From NCBI GenBank assembly GCA_015493505.1, contig WGDA01000029.1:1-38454 (forward strand): a stretch of DNA of 38,454 bases. The letters run 5' to 3'. This DNA comes from Pseudomonadota bacterium (GTDB lineage: Bacteria; Desulfobacterota; S145-22). The translations under genes and the position numbers were made by a program. Shown here piece after piece: positions 9,187 to 21,442 of this stretch (the stretch's first letter is position 1; the number at the start of each line of letters is the position of its first letter). Below the pieces are notes generated by a model. It made no database searches. It had not been told where the DNA came from and saw nothing but the letters and a program-made list of their open reading frames with translations.

Positions 9187-10356
9187 TTAAATACCCGCCA
9201 GTTTCTTCAGTTCGTCAACTTTGTCTGTTTTTTCCCAGGTAAATTCCGGAAGGTTCCTGCCAAAGTGCCCGTATGCCGCCGTTTTCTTGTATATCGGCCT
9301 GAGGAGGTCCAGATGCTTAATGATTTCGGCAGGCTTGAGGGGAAACACTTCCCGGACGATCTTCGCGATCTTGTCTGGCGGAATCTTGGATGTGCCAAAT
9401 GTGTTAATCATAACGGAAACCGGATCGGCGACGCCGATGGCGTAGGCCATCTGCACTTCGCATTTCGTGGCGAGTCCTGAAGCCACGATGTTTTTGGCGA
9501 TGTATCGTGCCATGTATGAGGCGCTACGATCGACTTTCGAGGGGTCTTTGCCGGAAAAGGCACCGCCTCCGTGGCTTCCCTGGCCACCATAAGTGTCCAC
9601 GATGATTTTTCTTCCGGTCAGGCCGCAATCGGCGTGTGGCCCTCCCATCACGAAACGTCCCGTGGGATTGATATAGTACTTGGTGTTCTTATCAAGCATC
9701 TCGGCGGGCAGGACTTTTTTGACCACTTCTTCGATGAGGGTTTCACGAATGGTCTCATACTTGACGTAAGGGGTATGCTGCGAGGAAAGAACCACCGCAT
9801 CCACCCGGACAGGGCGGCTATCATGGTATTCGATGGTCACCTGGGATTTCCCGTCGGGCCTCAGGAATTCCACGATCCCCTGCTTCCTGATCTCAGCCAG
9901 GCGTTGCGTGAGACGGTGGGCGTACACGATTGGCATGGGCATCAGCTCACTTGTCTCGTCGCAGGCAAACCCGAACATCAGTCCCTGGTCTCCCGCGCCC
10001 TGTTCTTTATAGAGGCCTTCATATTCGCTGACCCCGATGGAAATATCAGGTGACTGTTTGTCGATAGAGGTGATCACGGCACAGGTTTCCCAGTCAAACC
10101 CCATGGAAGAATCGTTGTACCCGATTTCCTTAATCGTGTTCCGGACAACCTCCGGCATGTCAACGTAACAGCTCGTGGTGATTTCTCCAGCGATGAGCGC
10201 CATCCCTGTCGTGACGAGCGTTTCGCAGGCGACCCTTCCAACCGGGTCTTCCTTGATAATCGCGTCGAGTATGGCATCGGAAATCTGATCGGCAACCTTG
10301 TCGGGGTGCCCTTCAGTCACGGATTCAGAGGTAAACAAAAAATTGGTCATGGACAT
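9187..10356 (-). CDS. metK: S-adenosylmethionine synthase
   Basis: MetK makes SAM from methionine and ATP. The 389-residue sequence contains [23 protein letters not shown] at the start, the ATP-binding [10 protein letters not shown] near residue 120 and the P-loop-like [17 protein letters not shown] near residue 260. Length and ending are normal. The ATG at 10356 is chosen because AAAGGAGG lies nine bases upstream; the second ATG two codons later is too far away. It heads the operon metK-ahcY-DUF2007 and has its own predicted promoter. The leader is only about 50 nt, which leaves no room for a known SAM riboswitch. Confidence 0.98.
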   Translation of the reverse strand: MSMTNFLFTSESVTEGHPDKVADQISDAILDAIIKEDPVGRVACETLVTTGMALIAGEITTSCYVDMPEVVRNTIKEIGYNDSSMGFDWETCAVITSIDKQSPDISIGVSEYEGLYKEQGAGDQGLMFGFACDETSELMPMPIVYAHRLTQRLAEIRKQGIVEFLRPDGKSQVTIEYHDSRPVRVDAVVLSSQHTPYVKYETIRETLIEEVVKKVLPAEMLDKNTKYYINPTGRFVMGGPHADCGLTGRKIIVDTYGGQGSHGGGAFSGKDPSKVDRSASYMARYIAKNIVASGLATKCEVQMAYAIGVADPVSVMINTFGTSKIPPDKIAKIVREVFPLKPAEIIKHLDLLRPIYKKTAAYGHFGRNLPEFTWEKTDKVDELKKLAGI

Positions 10357-10415
10357 TGAAACAATCCTCCTTTAATTAGTTGATGTGAATGGCGCATTGT
10401 CCTTCAAACGCAGGT

Positions 10416-10444
10416 TCTATAACATTAAACGCGCGGACGTGCAA
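10416..10444 (-). promoter_or_regulatory. sigma-70-type promoter for metK
   Basis: On the minus strand, TTGCAC (-35) is followed after exactly 17 bases by TATAGA (-10). This lies in the 107-bp gap between the HPr gene and metK. The predicted start gives a leader of about 50 nt ending in AAAGGAGG. It separates the SAM operon from the rpoN cluster. No experimental support. Confidence 0.6.
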
Positions 10445-10463
10445 CCCGAAAAACTTTTAAGCT

Positions 10464-10754
10464 TCAGTCTTCTCCAAATTTGTTGTTGAACAGTTCCTCC
10501 ACCGCCCGCATGCATTCCTCGGCGTCCGGCCCCTCAACCGTGACCACGACCTGGGACCCCTTTGAAGCGGCCAGCATCATCAGCCCCATGATGCTTTTTC
10601 CGTTTACCTTCATGCCATCTTTGCTCAGCATGATTTCAGAGCGAAACTCGCTGGTAACCTTGACCAGTTCTGCCGCCGCTCTCGCGTGGAGCCCGAGCTG
10701 GTTTTGAACTTTCAGGGTTTTTTTGACTGTCCGGGTTTTATCCTGATTGTCCAA
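10464..10754 (-). CDS. ptsH: phosphocarrier protein HPr
   Basis: HPr passes phosphate from enzyme I to EIIA proteins by way of a histidine. The catalytic region GLHARAAAELVK (His near residue 23) is present. So is the regulatory-serine segment NGKSIMGLMML, the site phosphorylated by HPr kinase, whose gene hprK is nearby. The 96 residues include about ten extra at the N-terminus compared with standard HPr. The only in-frame start before the core is a TTG with a weak ribosome-binding site, and it overlaps the EIIA gene by 17 bp. No enzyme I gene follows in this window; metK comes next. Confidence 0.93.
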   Translation of the reverse strand: MDNQDKTRTVKKTLKVQNQLGLHARAAAELVKVTSEFRSEIMLSKDGMKVNGKSIMGLMMLAASKGSQVVVTVEGPDAEECMRAVEELFNNKFGED

Positions 10755-11148
10755 GATTCAGAACATCCGAGGGGTCTTTGATGTTTTTGATGGCGCTTTG
10801 CACGAGCCTTTTCTTCAGCTCTTCCAGGGTGAATTTCTCGCGGTCTTTCACAGCCTTGATGACCAGAGGCAGGTTGATGCCCGTAATTATTTCTATCTTG
10901 CCGGGCTCGAGGAATGGCAGGCACACGTTGGTTGGCGTTCCGCCAAAGAGGTCCGTGAGTATCAGCACCCCATCACCCTCATTTACAGCCTTGACAGTTT
11001 CACGTACGGTCTCCTGGACGGTTTCCGGCTCTTGAGCGACATCCACGGAAACCGTTCTCAGGTTTTCGATTTCTCCCAGAATCATGGCCGCCGCGCCCGT
11101 GAACCCGTCGGCGAGATCGCTGTGACAAACGATGACAATCCCTTTCAT
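10738..11148 (-). CDS. PTS EIIA component, mannose family
   Basis: The 136-residue protein has the EIIA-Man fold signature. It begins MKGIVIVCHSDLADGF with the phospho-acceptor His at residue 9, and has DGVLILTDLFGGTPTNVCLPFL near the middle. It would accept phosphate from HPr. No EIIB, EIIC or EIID transport subunits are near, so it is probably a regulatory rather than transport component, as often found next to hprK and rapZ. It begins 3 bp after rapZ and overlaps ptsH. Confidence 0.92.
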   Translation of the reverse strand: MKGIVIVCHSDLADGFTGAAAMILGEIENLRTVSVDVAQEPETVQETVRETVKAVNEGDGVLILTDLFGGTPTNVCLPFLEPGKIEIITGINLPLVIKAVKDREKFTLEELKKRLVQSAIKNIKDPSDVLNLGQSG

Positions 11149-11151
11149 GAT

Positions 11152-12036
11152 CTACCCCACATCCCGGGATTCGTCTCTGACATGGATGGACGAGCCTTCC
11201 AAGTGTTTTGAAAAGCGTTCCTTGAGCTCTCTGGCGATCGCCACGGAGCGGTGAACCCCGCCCGTGCAGCCGATCCCAATGGTCAGGTAGGCCTTTCCTT
11301 CATCATAATATTTAGGGATGAGAAACTTCAAAAATCCCTCCACATGGGACAAAAACTCCCTCGTTACCTGGTTGTCAAGAACGAACTTTCTAACAGATTC
11401 ATCCAGGCCTGTCAAGTTTTTGAGGTGCTCCACGAAAAAGGGGTTGGGAAGAAAACGCACATCGAAAAGCAGATCCAGTTCGGCCGGCAACCCGTATTTG
11501 AAACCGAATGCCAGAAAGGTCAGGGACATGCTCCGCTGGGTCCCTTCCTGTGTGAAGGTGTCCATAATCCGCTTCCGAAGTTCGTGTATCGACAGATCGG
11601 AGGTATCGATAATTTGATCCGCCACCTCTTTCAGGAATGAAAGATTTTGTCTCTCGATTCGGATGCCATCGATGATTTTTCCGGCTGGGGACAGTGGGTG
11701 CTGGCGGCGAGTCGTCTTGAAACGCCTGATGAGAACCTCATCCGACGATTCGAGGAAGAAGACGCGCAGCGTGGCGTTCAGCTTTTTTACCTGAGCAAGC
11801 ACTTGATGCGCGTCCTTTAAAAACTCCTTTTCCCGGATATCGACCACGAGGCCGATTTTGTTGATATCCAGTTGGGAATGCTTGATGAGATTGATAAACG
11901 TGGGCAGAAGGATGATGGGAAGGTTGTCGATGCAGAAGTATCCCGCGTCTTCCAGCGCCTTGATGGCGGTGGTCTTCCCGGAGCCGGAAAGCCCGCTGAT
12001 CCAGACAATCTGAAGGGGGACCCCGGATTTATCCAC
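11152..12036 (-). CDS. rapZ: RapZ-family nucleotide-binding protein (RNase adapter)
   Basis: The 294-residue protein has an N-terminal P-loop domain (WISGLSGSGKTTAIKALEDAGYFCIDNLP) and the C-terminal domain marked by IGIGCTGGVHRSVAIARELKE. In E. coli RapZ binds the small RNAs GlmY/GlmZ and controls glucosamine-6-phosphate synthase. Whether that role holds here is unknown. The start is a GTG that overlaps the hprK stop by 8 bp. Its place between hprK and a mannose-type EIIA is common in bacteria with regulatory PTS clusters. Confidence 0.95.
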   Translation of the reverse strand: MDKSGVPLQIVWISGLSGSGKTTAIKALEDAGYFCIDNLPIILLPTFINLIKHSQLDINKIGLVVDIREKEFLKDAHQVLAQVKKLNATLRVFFLESSDEVLIRRFKTTRRQHPLSPAGKIIDGIRIERQNLSFLKEVADQIIDTSDLSIHELRKRIMDTFTQEGTQRSMSLTFLAFGFKYGLPAELDLLFDVRFLPNPFFVEHLKNLTGLDESVRKFVLDNQVTREFLSHVEGFLKFLIPKYYDEGKAYLTIGIGCTGGVHRSVAIARELKERFSKHLEGSSIHVRDESRDVG

Positions 12037-12997
12037 GTGAATCTTCCTGCATCTTTTTTAGGAGTTTCTTTTCGAGCTCCAGGGGCGTGTGAATGCCACT
12101 GACGCGAAGAATGTGGTTCCTCGCGGCAACCTCGATGATAGAACTCAGGTTCCGCCCAGGCGTAACGGGAATCTGAATAAAAGGCATGTCCACGTTCAAT
12201 ATTTTCATGGTCTTCTGATCCAGCCCCAGCCTTTCAGGCTTTTCGATGGAGAGCCAGTCCACCAGTTCCACGACCAGGTCAAGCTTCTTCTTCTTCCGAA
12301 TGGCTTCTACCCCGAAGAGGTCGCGGATGTTGATAATACCCAGCCCCCTGATTTCCATGAGGTTCTGAATGAGGTTGAAGCTCGTTCCGTAGAGGGTGGT
12401 GGGTTCCATCTGCGTAATCTTGACCACGTCATCCGAGATCAACCGGTGGCCCCGGATAATCAGGTCCAGGGCGCACTCGCTCTTTCCGATCCCGCTTTTT
12501 CCCAGGATTAAAACGCCCACGCCGAAGACATCCAGCAACACGCCGTGCACAGTGGTGGTCGGCGCCATTCGCTCTTTCAGGAATTCGTTGAGATAATCGA
12601 TAAGGAGGGAGGTTTTCAGGGGGCTTCGGAAGAGGGGAATATCCTGGATGTTGCATGTGTCTATCAGCGTTTCCGGGGCGCGCATGCCCCGAGAGATGAT
12701 GTAGCAACACGGGTTTTTCTGCCCCATCTTTCTCAAAATTGTCTGCTGAACTTCCTTTTTCAGACCCCGAAGGTAGGTAAGTTCCTTGTTGCCGAATATC
12801 TGAATACGATGGGAATCAAGATAGTGGTACTCCCCGGCGAGAACAAGCCCCAACTTCTGTATATGGGGATCCTTTATCTTGCGCGTCAGGCCGTTCTCAC
12901 CCGCCAGGAGCTGCAAGTCAAATTTTCTGTCCGGATTCTCGAAAAGTTCCCTGACATCGATAACGTTGCTGATGGTTGCCTCGCTATAACTTGTCAT
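12029..12997 (-). CDS. hprK: HPr kinase/phosphorylase
   Basis: HprK phosphorylates and dephosphorylates the regulatory serine of HPr in response to metabolite levels. The Walker A motif ILGKSGIGKSECALDLI and the following RGHRLISDDVVKI are in place, as is the family segment IRGLGIINIRDLFGV. The ORF track uses a GTG at 13033. I prefer the ATG at 12997 (MTSYSEATISNV), which follows AAGGAGG and reduces the overlap with ptsN to 14 bp, giving 322 residues, a normal length. In Proteobacteria this enzyme tends to be part of regulatory, not sugar-uptake, PTS systems. Confidence 0.94.
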   Translation of the reverse strand: MTSYSEATISNVIDVRELFENPDRKFDLQLLAGENGLTRKIKDPHIQKLGLVLAGEYHYLDSHRIQIFGNKELTYLRGLKKEVQQTILRKMGQKNPCCYIISRGMRAPETLIDTCNIQDIPLFRSPLKTSLLIDYLNEFLKERMAPTTTVHGVLLDVFGVGVLILGKSGIGKSECALDLIIRGHRLISDDVVKITQMEPTTLYGTSFNLIQNLMEIRGLGIINIRDLFGVEAIRKKKKLDLVVELVDWLSIEKPERLGLDQKTMKILNVDMPFIQIPVTPGRNLSSIIEVAARNHILRVSGIHTPLELEKKLLKKMQEDSRG

Positions 12998-13442
12998 CTT
13001 CCTCCTTGATGATTCGATAGATTTCTTCAGCACCCTGGGTTTTGATGAGCTGTTCCCTGAAAGTCGGGTCTTTCAGGATTTTTGAAATCTTGGCCAGGGC
13101 TTTCAGGTGGGTTCCCGCGGAATTTTCAGGGGCAAGCAAAAGAAAGACGAGGTGAACCGGTTTCCCGTCAATGGCGTCAAAGTCAATGCCCGATTCGCTT
13201 TTCCCGAAACAGCAGATGAACTCCTTCAGGTCATGCAGCTTTCCGTGTGGAATCGCGACACCTTCACCAATTCCCGTGCTGCCGAGCTTCTCTCGCTCCA
13301 ATAACACCCCGAAAACCTTCTCGGCCTTGATGTTTGTGGCCTTTTCAATCCGTCCGGAAAACTCCCGAAGCGCCCCTTCTTTGTCCCGCGCCTGAATCTC
13401 CTCGATAATCAATTCCGGCTTTAAAAAATCTACGATTTTCAT
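12984..13442 (-). CDS. ptsN: PTS EIIA-Ntr-type protein
   Basis: The 152-residue protein has the EIIA-Fru/Ntr fold with the active-site segment GEGVAIPHGKL (His near residue 67). It ends in a normal PTS EIIA-2 C-terminus. In the nitrogen-PTS its phosphorylation state controls processes such as potassium uptake and sigma-54-linked gene expression. It follows hpf by 11 bp and overlaps hprK, in the same place as in the E. coli rpoN operon. Confidence 0.92.
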   Translation of the reverse strand: MKIVDFLKPELIIEEIQARDKEGALREFSGRIEKATNIKAEKVFGVLLEREKLGSTGIGEGVAIPHGKLHDLKEFICCFGKSESGIDFDAIDGKPVHLVFLLLAPENSAGTHLKALAKISKILKDPTFREQLIKTQGAEEIYRIIKEEDDKL

Positions 13443-13453
13443 GTTTTCCTCTC

Positions 13454-13981
13454 TTACTCCGTTGGATCAATTAATCCGAAGTTCCCATCCTCCTGTTTGT
13501 ACAACACGTTAATACGTGAAGTATCGGCGTTGGTAAAGACCAGAAAGGATTTTGAGTTTCCCTCGAGTTCTTCCATTGCCTCTCCGACCGTCAGGGGTGT
13601 TGCCACAAACGCCTTGGATTTTATAACCCGTGGCGCTTTTTTCGACGCGTCTTGCGCGAGGACGGCGAATTTGAATGATTTGTTGTTGGATGACTTTTTG
13701 TTTTTCTTTTTGTCTCTTAGCCTCCTGAGCTGTTTTTCTACCTTGTCCATTCCCAAATCGATGGCCGCGTAGAGGTCTTCGTTCCTGTCTTCCGCGTGCA
13801 CGTCCAGGCCGTTTCCGGAGAGATTGATCTCGACCAGATACTGAAACCTCTCTTTGGAAAAAATCACATGGACGTCCAGGGGCTCCTGAACGTATTTTTT
13901 TATTTTTTCAAGTTTGTTTTCCGTGTATTCCTTGATGGCGTCCGTTGATTCCATGTGACGGAATGTCATGTGCAAATCCAT
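13454..13981 (-). CDS. hpf: ribosome hibernation-promoting factor, long form
   Basis: The 175-residue protein has an N-terminal S30AE domain (MDLHMTFRHMESTDAIKEYTENKLEKI) that binds the 30S decoding region. A basic linker (RDKKKNKKSSNNKS) leads to a C-terminal dimerisation domain with TPLTVGEAMEELEGNSKSFLVFTNADTSRINVLYKQEDGNFGLIDP. This is the long form, which makes 100S ribosome dimers without RMF. The ATG follows AGGAGG. It lies 12 bp after rpoN, an ancient linkage. Confidence 0.95.
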   Translation of the reverse strand: MDLHMTFRHMESTDAIKEYTENKLEKIKKYVQEPLDVHVIFSKERFQYLVEINLSGNGLDVHAEDRNEDLYAAIDLGMDKVEKQLRRLRDKKKNKKSSNNKSFKFAVLAQDASKKAPRVIKSKAFVATPLTVGEAMEELEGNSKSFLVFTNADTSRINVLYKQEDGNFGLIDPTE

Positions 13982-13993
13982 TCTATCCTCCTG

Positions 13994-15421
13994 TTAAAAG
14001 TTTTTTTTGCGATCCTTGGATGGAAGTATTTTCATGGCTTCCCTGTACTTCGCGACAGTCCTCCGAGCTATTTTAATATGATACCGGGTTAAAAGCTTCA
14101 CGATCTGCTCGTCACTGAAGGGGTTTTTGGGGTCTTCGTTCATGATAATCTGCCGGATGAGATGTTTCACGCTTTCCGCTGAAATATCCGGTCCCCGGGT
14201 CGATTTGACACTGCTGGTAAAGAAAAACTTGAATTCGAAGAGGCCCTGAGGAGTTGAGACATACTTACCCTGTGTAACGCGGCTCACGGTGGATTCGTGC
14301 ATACCGATGTCATTGGCCACATCTTTCAGAATCATCGGCTTCAGGTATTGAATCCCGTTTTCAAGAAAATCACGCTGAAACCGGATGATGCTCTCCGTAA
14401 CCCTGTATATGGTTTTGTGGCGCTGCTGGATGGTCTTAATCAGCCAGATGGCGGAGCGCATCTTTTTTTCGATAAATTCGCGCGCTTCCTCCGAAAGCTC
14501 CTTTTTGTTTCTCAAAAGGGAACGGTAGAGTGGGTTGATTTGCAGGGTGGGGATGTCTTCACTGTTCAAGACAATTACAAACTCGTTATCCACTTTATAG
14601 ACATACACATCCGGGATGACATGATAAACAGGGTCCTGAGTATAGGTTCTGCCTGGTTTCGGGTCAAGTTCACAGATAATGTGAATGGCATCTTTAATCT
14701 TTTCAGGGGGTTGCGACAAGATTTTGGAAAGTTTCGAAACATCCCGCCTCTTCAGAAGGGGAAGATGGTTTTTGACGATTACTTCGGGAAGGTCGTCCCG
14801 CAGGCCTTTGGCTTTCAATTGCAGCAGAAGGCACTCCGTGATGTTACGGGCAGCGATGCCGGGGGGATCCAGTTGCTGGACCATGGCCAGAACAGATTCA
14901 AACTCGTCTTTTGTGGGGCGCAGGGAGGACAAATCTTTATAAACATCCTCATAATCTACGTTTAAGTAACCGTTGTCGTTCAGGTTACCGATTATATACT
15001 TTCCGATTTCAAAGCTTCGGTTATCCGGACAGTTCAGGCGCCATTGCCACAGAAGGTCTTTGTACATGGAGGAACGGGCCTGGATGAAGTTCTCGTAGTT
15101 ACGCGGGGTTTCCGGCATCTCGTAGGAGTTGTGATAGGTGGTGGAGAGGCTGTGTCCATCCATGTAGGCTTCCCAGTTGAAATCCAGCATCATCTCCATT
15201 TCAGAATCCGGGATCTCTTTTTCAACATCCGGGATGCTATCCTCCGGAATCTCTGTTGTTTCCACTTCCTCTGTCAGGACCGGGTTTTCAAGAATTTCCT
15301 GACGGATGGTCTGGAGGAGCTCAAGCCGGGACATCTGCAACAGCTTCAGTGCCTGCTGCAACTGGGGTGTCATAACCAGTTGCTGGGTCAATTTAAGCTG
15401 TTGTTTTATCTCGAGAGCCAA
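13994..15421 (-). CDS. rpoN: RNA polymerase sigma-54 factor
   Basis: The 475-residue protein has the Gln-rich region I ([32 protein letters not shown]), an acidic linker and the core-binding region with [21 protein letters not shown]. It has the helix-turn-helix around [26 protein letters not shown]-type sequence, and the C-terminal RpoN box [14 protein letters not shown] that reads the -24 promoter element. Everything needed for function is present. It lies between lptB and hpf. Sigma-54 needs enhancer-binding activators, none of which are in the window. Confidence 0.97.
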   Translation of the reverse strand: [475 protein letters not shown]

Positions 15422-15435
15422 CGCGTACGCTCCTT

Positions 15436-16203
15436 TTACGACGGCATATCCGCGGAAGGCGGAGAGGTGAGCATGTTTTCCGGGAGGGAAAAATCCTCGC
15501 CAAGGTAAATCTTGCGGGCGGTGGGATCAGAGGTAATTTCATGTGGCGTCCCGTGAATCAGGATTTTGCCCTGATTGATCAGATAGGCCCGGTCACAGAC
15601 CCCGAGGGTTTCCCTGACGTTGTGATCCGTAATGATGATACCGATTCCATTCTCACGCAGGTGTTGTACAATCGCCTTGATGTCTCCGATGGCGATAGGA
15701 TCGATACCAGCGAACGGCTCATCCAGGAGGATGATTTTCGGCGAGAGCACAAGCGCGCGGGTTATTTCCACGCGCCGCCGTTCACCCCCCGAAAGGAGAT
15801 AAGCCTTACGGTCCGCGATAGGGTGAAGGTTCAGCTCCCCCAGCAGCCTTACCAGCTTCCTCTTTTTCTCCATTTTGGAAAGATTGAGGGTTTCCAGGAT
15901 GGCAAGGATGTTTTCCCGGACTGTCAGCTTTCGGAAGGCGGAAGATTCCTGAGGCAGGTAGCTGATTCCTCGCCTCGCCCTCAGGTACATGGGGTAGGGG
16001 GTGATTTCTTCCCCCTCAAAATAAATTTTGCCCTGGGTGGGTTTAATCAGGCCGACAATCATGTAGAAAATGGTGGTCTTGCCCGCCCCGTTAGGTCCCA
16101 GTAACCCTACCACCTCGCCGGAATGAACCTCCAGGGACACCCCGCGAATGACCAGCTTGTTCCCAAATTTTTTATAGAGGTTTTTAGCCTTCAGGGTGCT
16201 CAT
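15436..16203 (-). CDS. lptB: LPS export ABC transporter ATP-binding protein LptB
   Basis: LptB powers extraction of lipopolysaccharide from the inner membrane with LptFG. The 255-residue protein has Walker A GLLGPNGAGKTT, the LptB-type Q-loop region RRGISYLPQESSAFRKLTVRENI, signature LSGGERRRVEITRAL, Walker B IILLDEPFAGIDP and switch His in ITDHNVRET. The ATG overlaps the lptA stop by 4 bp (ATGA). The C-terminal extension (about 15 residues past the usual LGEDF) is slightly longer than usual. lptF and lptG are not in the window. Confidence 0.96.
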   Translation of the reverse strand: MSTLKAKNLYKKFGNKLVIRGVSLEVHSGEVVGLLGPNGAGKTTIFYMIVGLIKPTQGKIYFEGEEITPYPMYLRARRGISYLPQESSAFRKLTVRENILAILETLNLSKMEKKRKLVRLLGELNLHPIADRKAYLLSGGERRRVEITRALVLSPKIILLDEPFAGIDPIAIGDIKAIVQHLRENGIGIIITDHNVRETLGVCDRAYLINQGKILIHGTPHEITSDPTARKIYLGEDFSLPENMLTSPPSADMPS

Positions 16204-16760
16204 GGTTTTGCCTTGAATGGAATCGCCTGGGATTTAGGCAGGATGGTCGTGCTGACGCGTCCCTTCTTACCCCCCTCGATAATGGTTTTTTCGCTGTTAA
16301 GGAAGAAGGACACCTTTTCGCCCGTAACCCGGTTTTTCCCCTCCGAAAGGACGGGATTCCCCATCAGGACCACTTTGTTGGTCTTCTGAAAGAAGACGGC
16401 CGTTTTGCACGTGGCGGTTCGGGGGGGTTGCTTGATGTGGACATCCCCGTTGGCAACGATTTTGGAGATTTCGCCGCCCTTGGGGGTATAATAAACGGTG
16501 AGCTTGTCGCAGGTAAGGGTCAGGTTTGAGCGTTTCGCGACCACATGCCCTGAAAAGATGATAATCCTTTTTTTGTTGTCGGCATCCAGCCGGTTCGAAA
16601 TGATGTGAATCGGACCCTTGGAATTGAACATTCGCTTGGTCAGGGCGGACTGTTTTTTAGTCTTGTGCTTGTGGGATGACTGGTGCTTCGTGGTGGCAAA
16701 CGTTGAAACAGGCATCACAAACAGGCTGACAACCGCGAGATACAGAAATGTCTTTTTCAT
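16200..16760 (-). CDS. lptA: LPS transport periplasmic protein LptA
   Basis: LptA forms the periplasmic bridge that carries LPS to the outer membrane. The 186-residue protein begins with a signal peptide (MKKTFLYLAVVSLFVMPVSTFA). An OstA-type beta-jellyroll follows: ISNRLDADNKKRIIIFSGHVVAKRSNLTLTCDKLTVYY and IVANGDVHIKQPPRTATCKTAVFF. It lies 3 bp after lptC and overlaps lptB. The mature N-terminus is rich in His and Lys (KHQSSHKHKTKKQ), which is unusual but not a known motif. Confidence 0.92.
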   Translation of the reverse strand: MKKTFLYLAVVSLFVMPVSTFATTKHQSSHKHKTKKQSALTKRMFNSKGPIHIISNRLDADNKKRIIIFSGHVVAKRSNLTLTCDKLTVYYTPKGGEISKIVANGDVHIKQPPRTATCKTAVFFQKTNKVVLMGNPVLSEGKNRVTGEKVSFFLNSEKTIIEGGKKGRVSTTILPKSQAIPFKAKP

Positions 16761-16763
16761 TCT

Positions 16764-17372
16764 CTAAAGCCCCAGCTCGGGAAGGCCGCCCTTCACGAAT
16801 TTCCCCTTAAGCGTTGTCTGAACCGTGTGAAGAATGCTCATTCGGTCATTCTTGATGCTGAGTTTCATTCCCACACCTTGGATATGAAACGTTTTTCCAA
16901 TAATGGTCACCTGGTCATTTGTCGTAATCAGGGAGGTCTTGGATGTGTATTTGAGTGAATTGGTCCTCAGTAAATAGCCGTCGCTGCTTTTTATTGAAAC
17001 ATCGCCCAGCAATTCGACATCTTTCGTGGAAGGCTTAATCCTTCCCTGCTTGCCCACGATGACAACGGTCCTTTCAGGCGATCCGTAATAGACCATTTTG
17101 ACGGTGTCGAGGGTCAACAGGTCTTTCCCCTGGTAATGCCGGGCGACACGCGCGTTAATCTCCCACTCAATCTTACCCTTCCTTGTCTTTTCATAATGAA
17201 CGTTTTCCAGCCGGAGGTCCGGGATGTTTCTCGAAATCTTGACCAGGTTTTTCGGTGCCTTGACGTAATGCGTCAACTTGGCGTTGATGTAGATGATTGT
17301 GACGATAACGATGATAAAGGCCCCGATGATACTTAAGAGAAAGAGCCTTAACTTGTTGATTCCTTTAAACAT
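16764..17372 (-). CDS. lptC: LPS export system protein LptC
   Basis: The 202-residue protein has one N-terminal membrane anchor (LRLFLLSIIGAFIIVIVTIIYINA) and a periplasmic jellyroll with segments typical of LptC (IPDLRLENVHYEKTRKGKIEWEINARVARHY, VELLGDVSIKSSDGYLLRTNSLKY). It accepts LPS from LptB2FG and hands it to LptA. Sequence is weakly conserved in this family, so the call depends partly on its place directly upstream of lptA and lptB. A good AAGGAAA site precedes the ATG. Confidence 0.9.
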   Translation of the reverse strand: MFKGINKLRLFLLSIIGAFIIVIVTIIYINAKLTHYVKAPKNLVKISRNIPDLRLENVHYEKTRKGKIEWEINARVARHYQGKDLLTLDTVKMVYYGSPERTVVIVGKQGRIKPSTKDVELLGDVSIKSSDGYLLRTNSLKYTSKTSLITTNDQVTIIGKTFHIQGVGMKLSIKNDRMSILHTVQTTLKGKFVKGGLPELGL

Positions 17373-17387
17373 ATTATATTTTCCTTT

Positions 17388-21222
<3,835 letters not shown>

Positions 21223-21249
21223 TTTCCTTAATGTCTGCCTCCGTTCAAA

Positions 21250-21278
21250 AGAATATATCAAGCCATGATCAAAGTCAA
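21250..21278 (-). promoter_or_regulatory. sigma-70-type promoter for the apgM-pyrG-kdsD-lpt-rpoN operon
   Basis: On the minus strand TTGACT is followed after 17 bases by TATTCT, placing transcription start about 20 bases upstream of the preferred ATG at 21222. The TTG start in the ORF track would lie inside this promoter, which supports the shorter gene. It is the only clear promoter seen for the following 10.8 kb of tightly packed genes. Confidence 0.6.
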
Positions 21279-21312
21279 TGGATTAGGTATGATTTTTGCC
21301 TGAATAATTTTT

Positions 21313-21366
21313 ACGGCTTCGTAATTTACTTTGACTTCTAATTTTGACTTTTTGCGAGGGCATCAA
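21313..21366. repeat. imperfect palindromic intergenic repeat, copy 1
   Basis: The stretch starts ACGGCTTCGTAA and ends GACTTTTTGCGAGGGCATCAA. The ends are imperfect inverted copies of each other. The same arrangement occurs at 35386-35453. Both copies share TCTAATT(T/C)TGACTTTTT before the right arm. It lies between divergent transcription units and just upstream of the lone plus-strand gene. It looks like a dispersed intergenic palindrome (REP- or MITE-like). Confidence 0.6.
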
Positions 21367-21442
21367 TTTTATGATAAGCATCCTTAAACCCTTGCGTAAC
21401 GGGGCAGATTATGTCACTTTTTCCCAAAAAAGGAGGCACCTT

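Noticed and set aside
10357-10463. Possible SAM or SAH riboswitch before metK
   Set aside because: The predicted promoter leaves a leader of about 50 nt and no known SAM-riboswitch core is visible.
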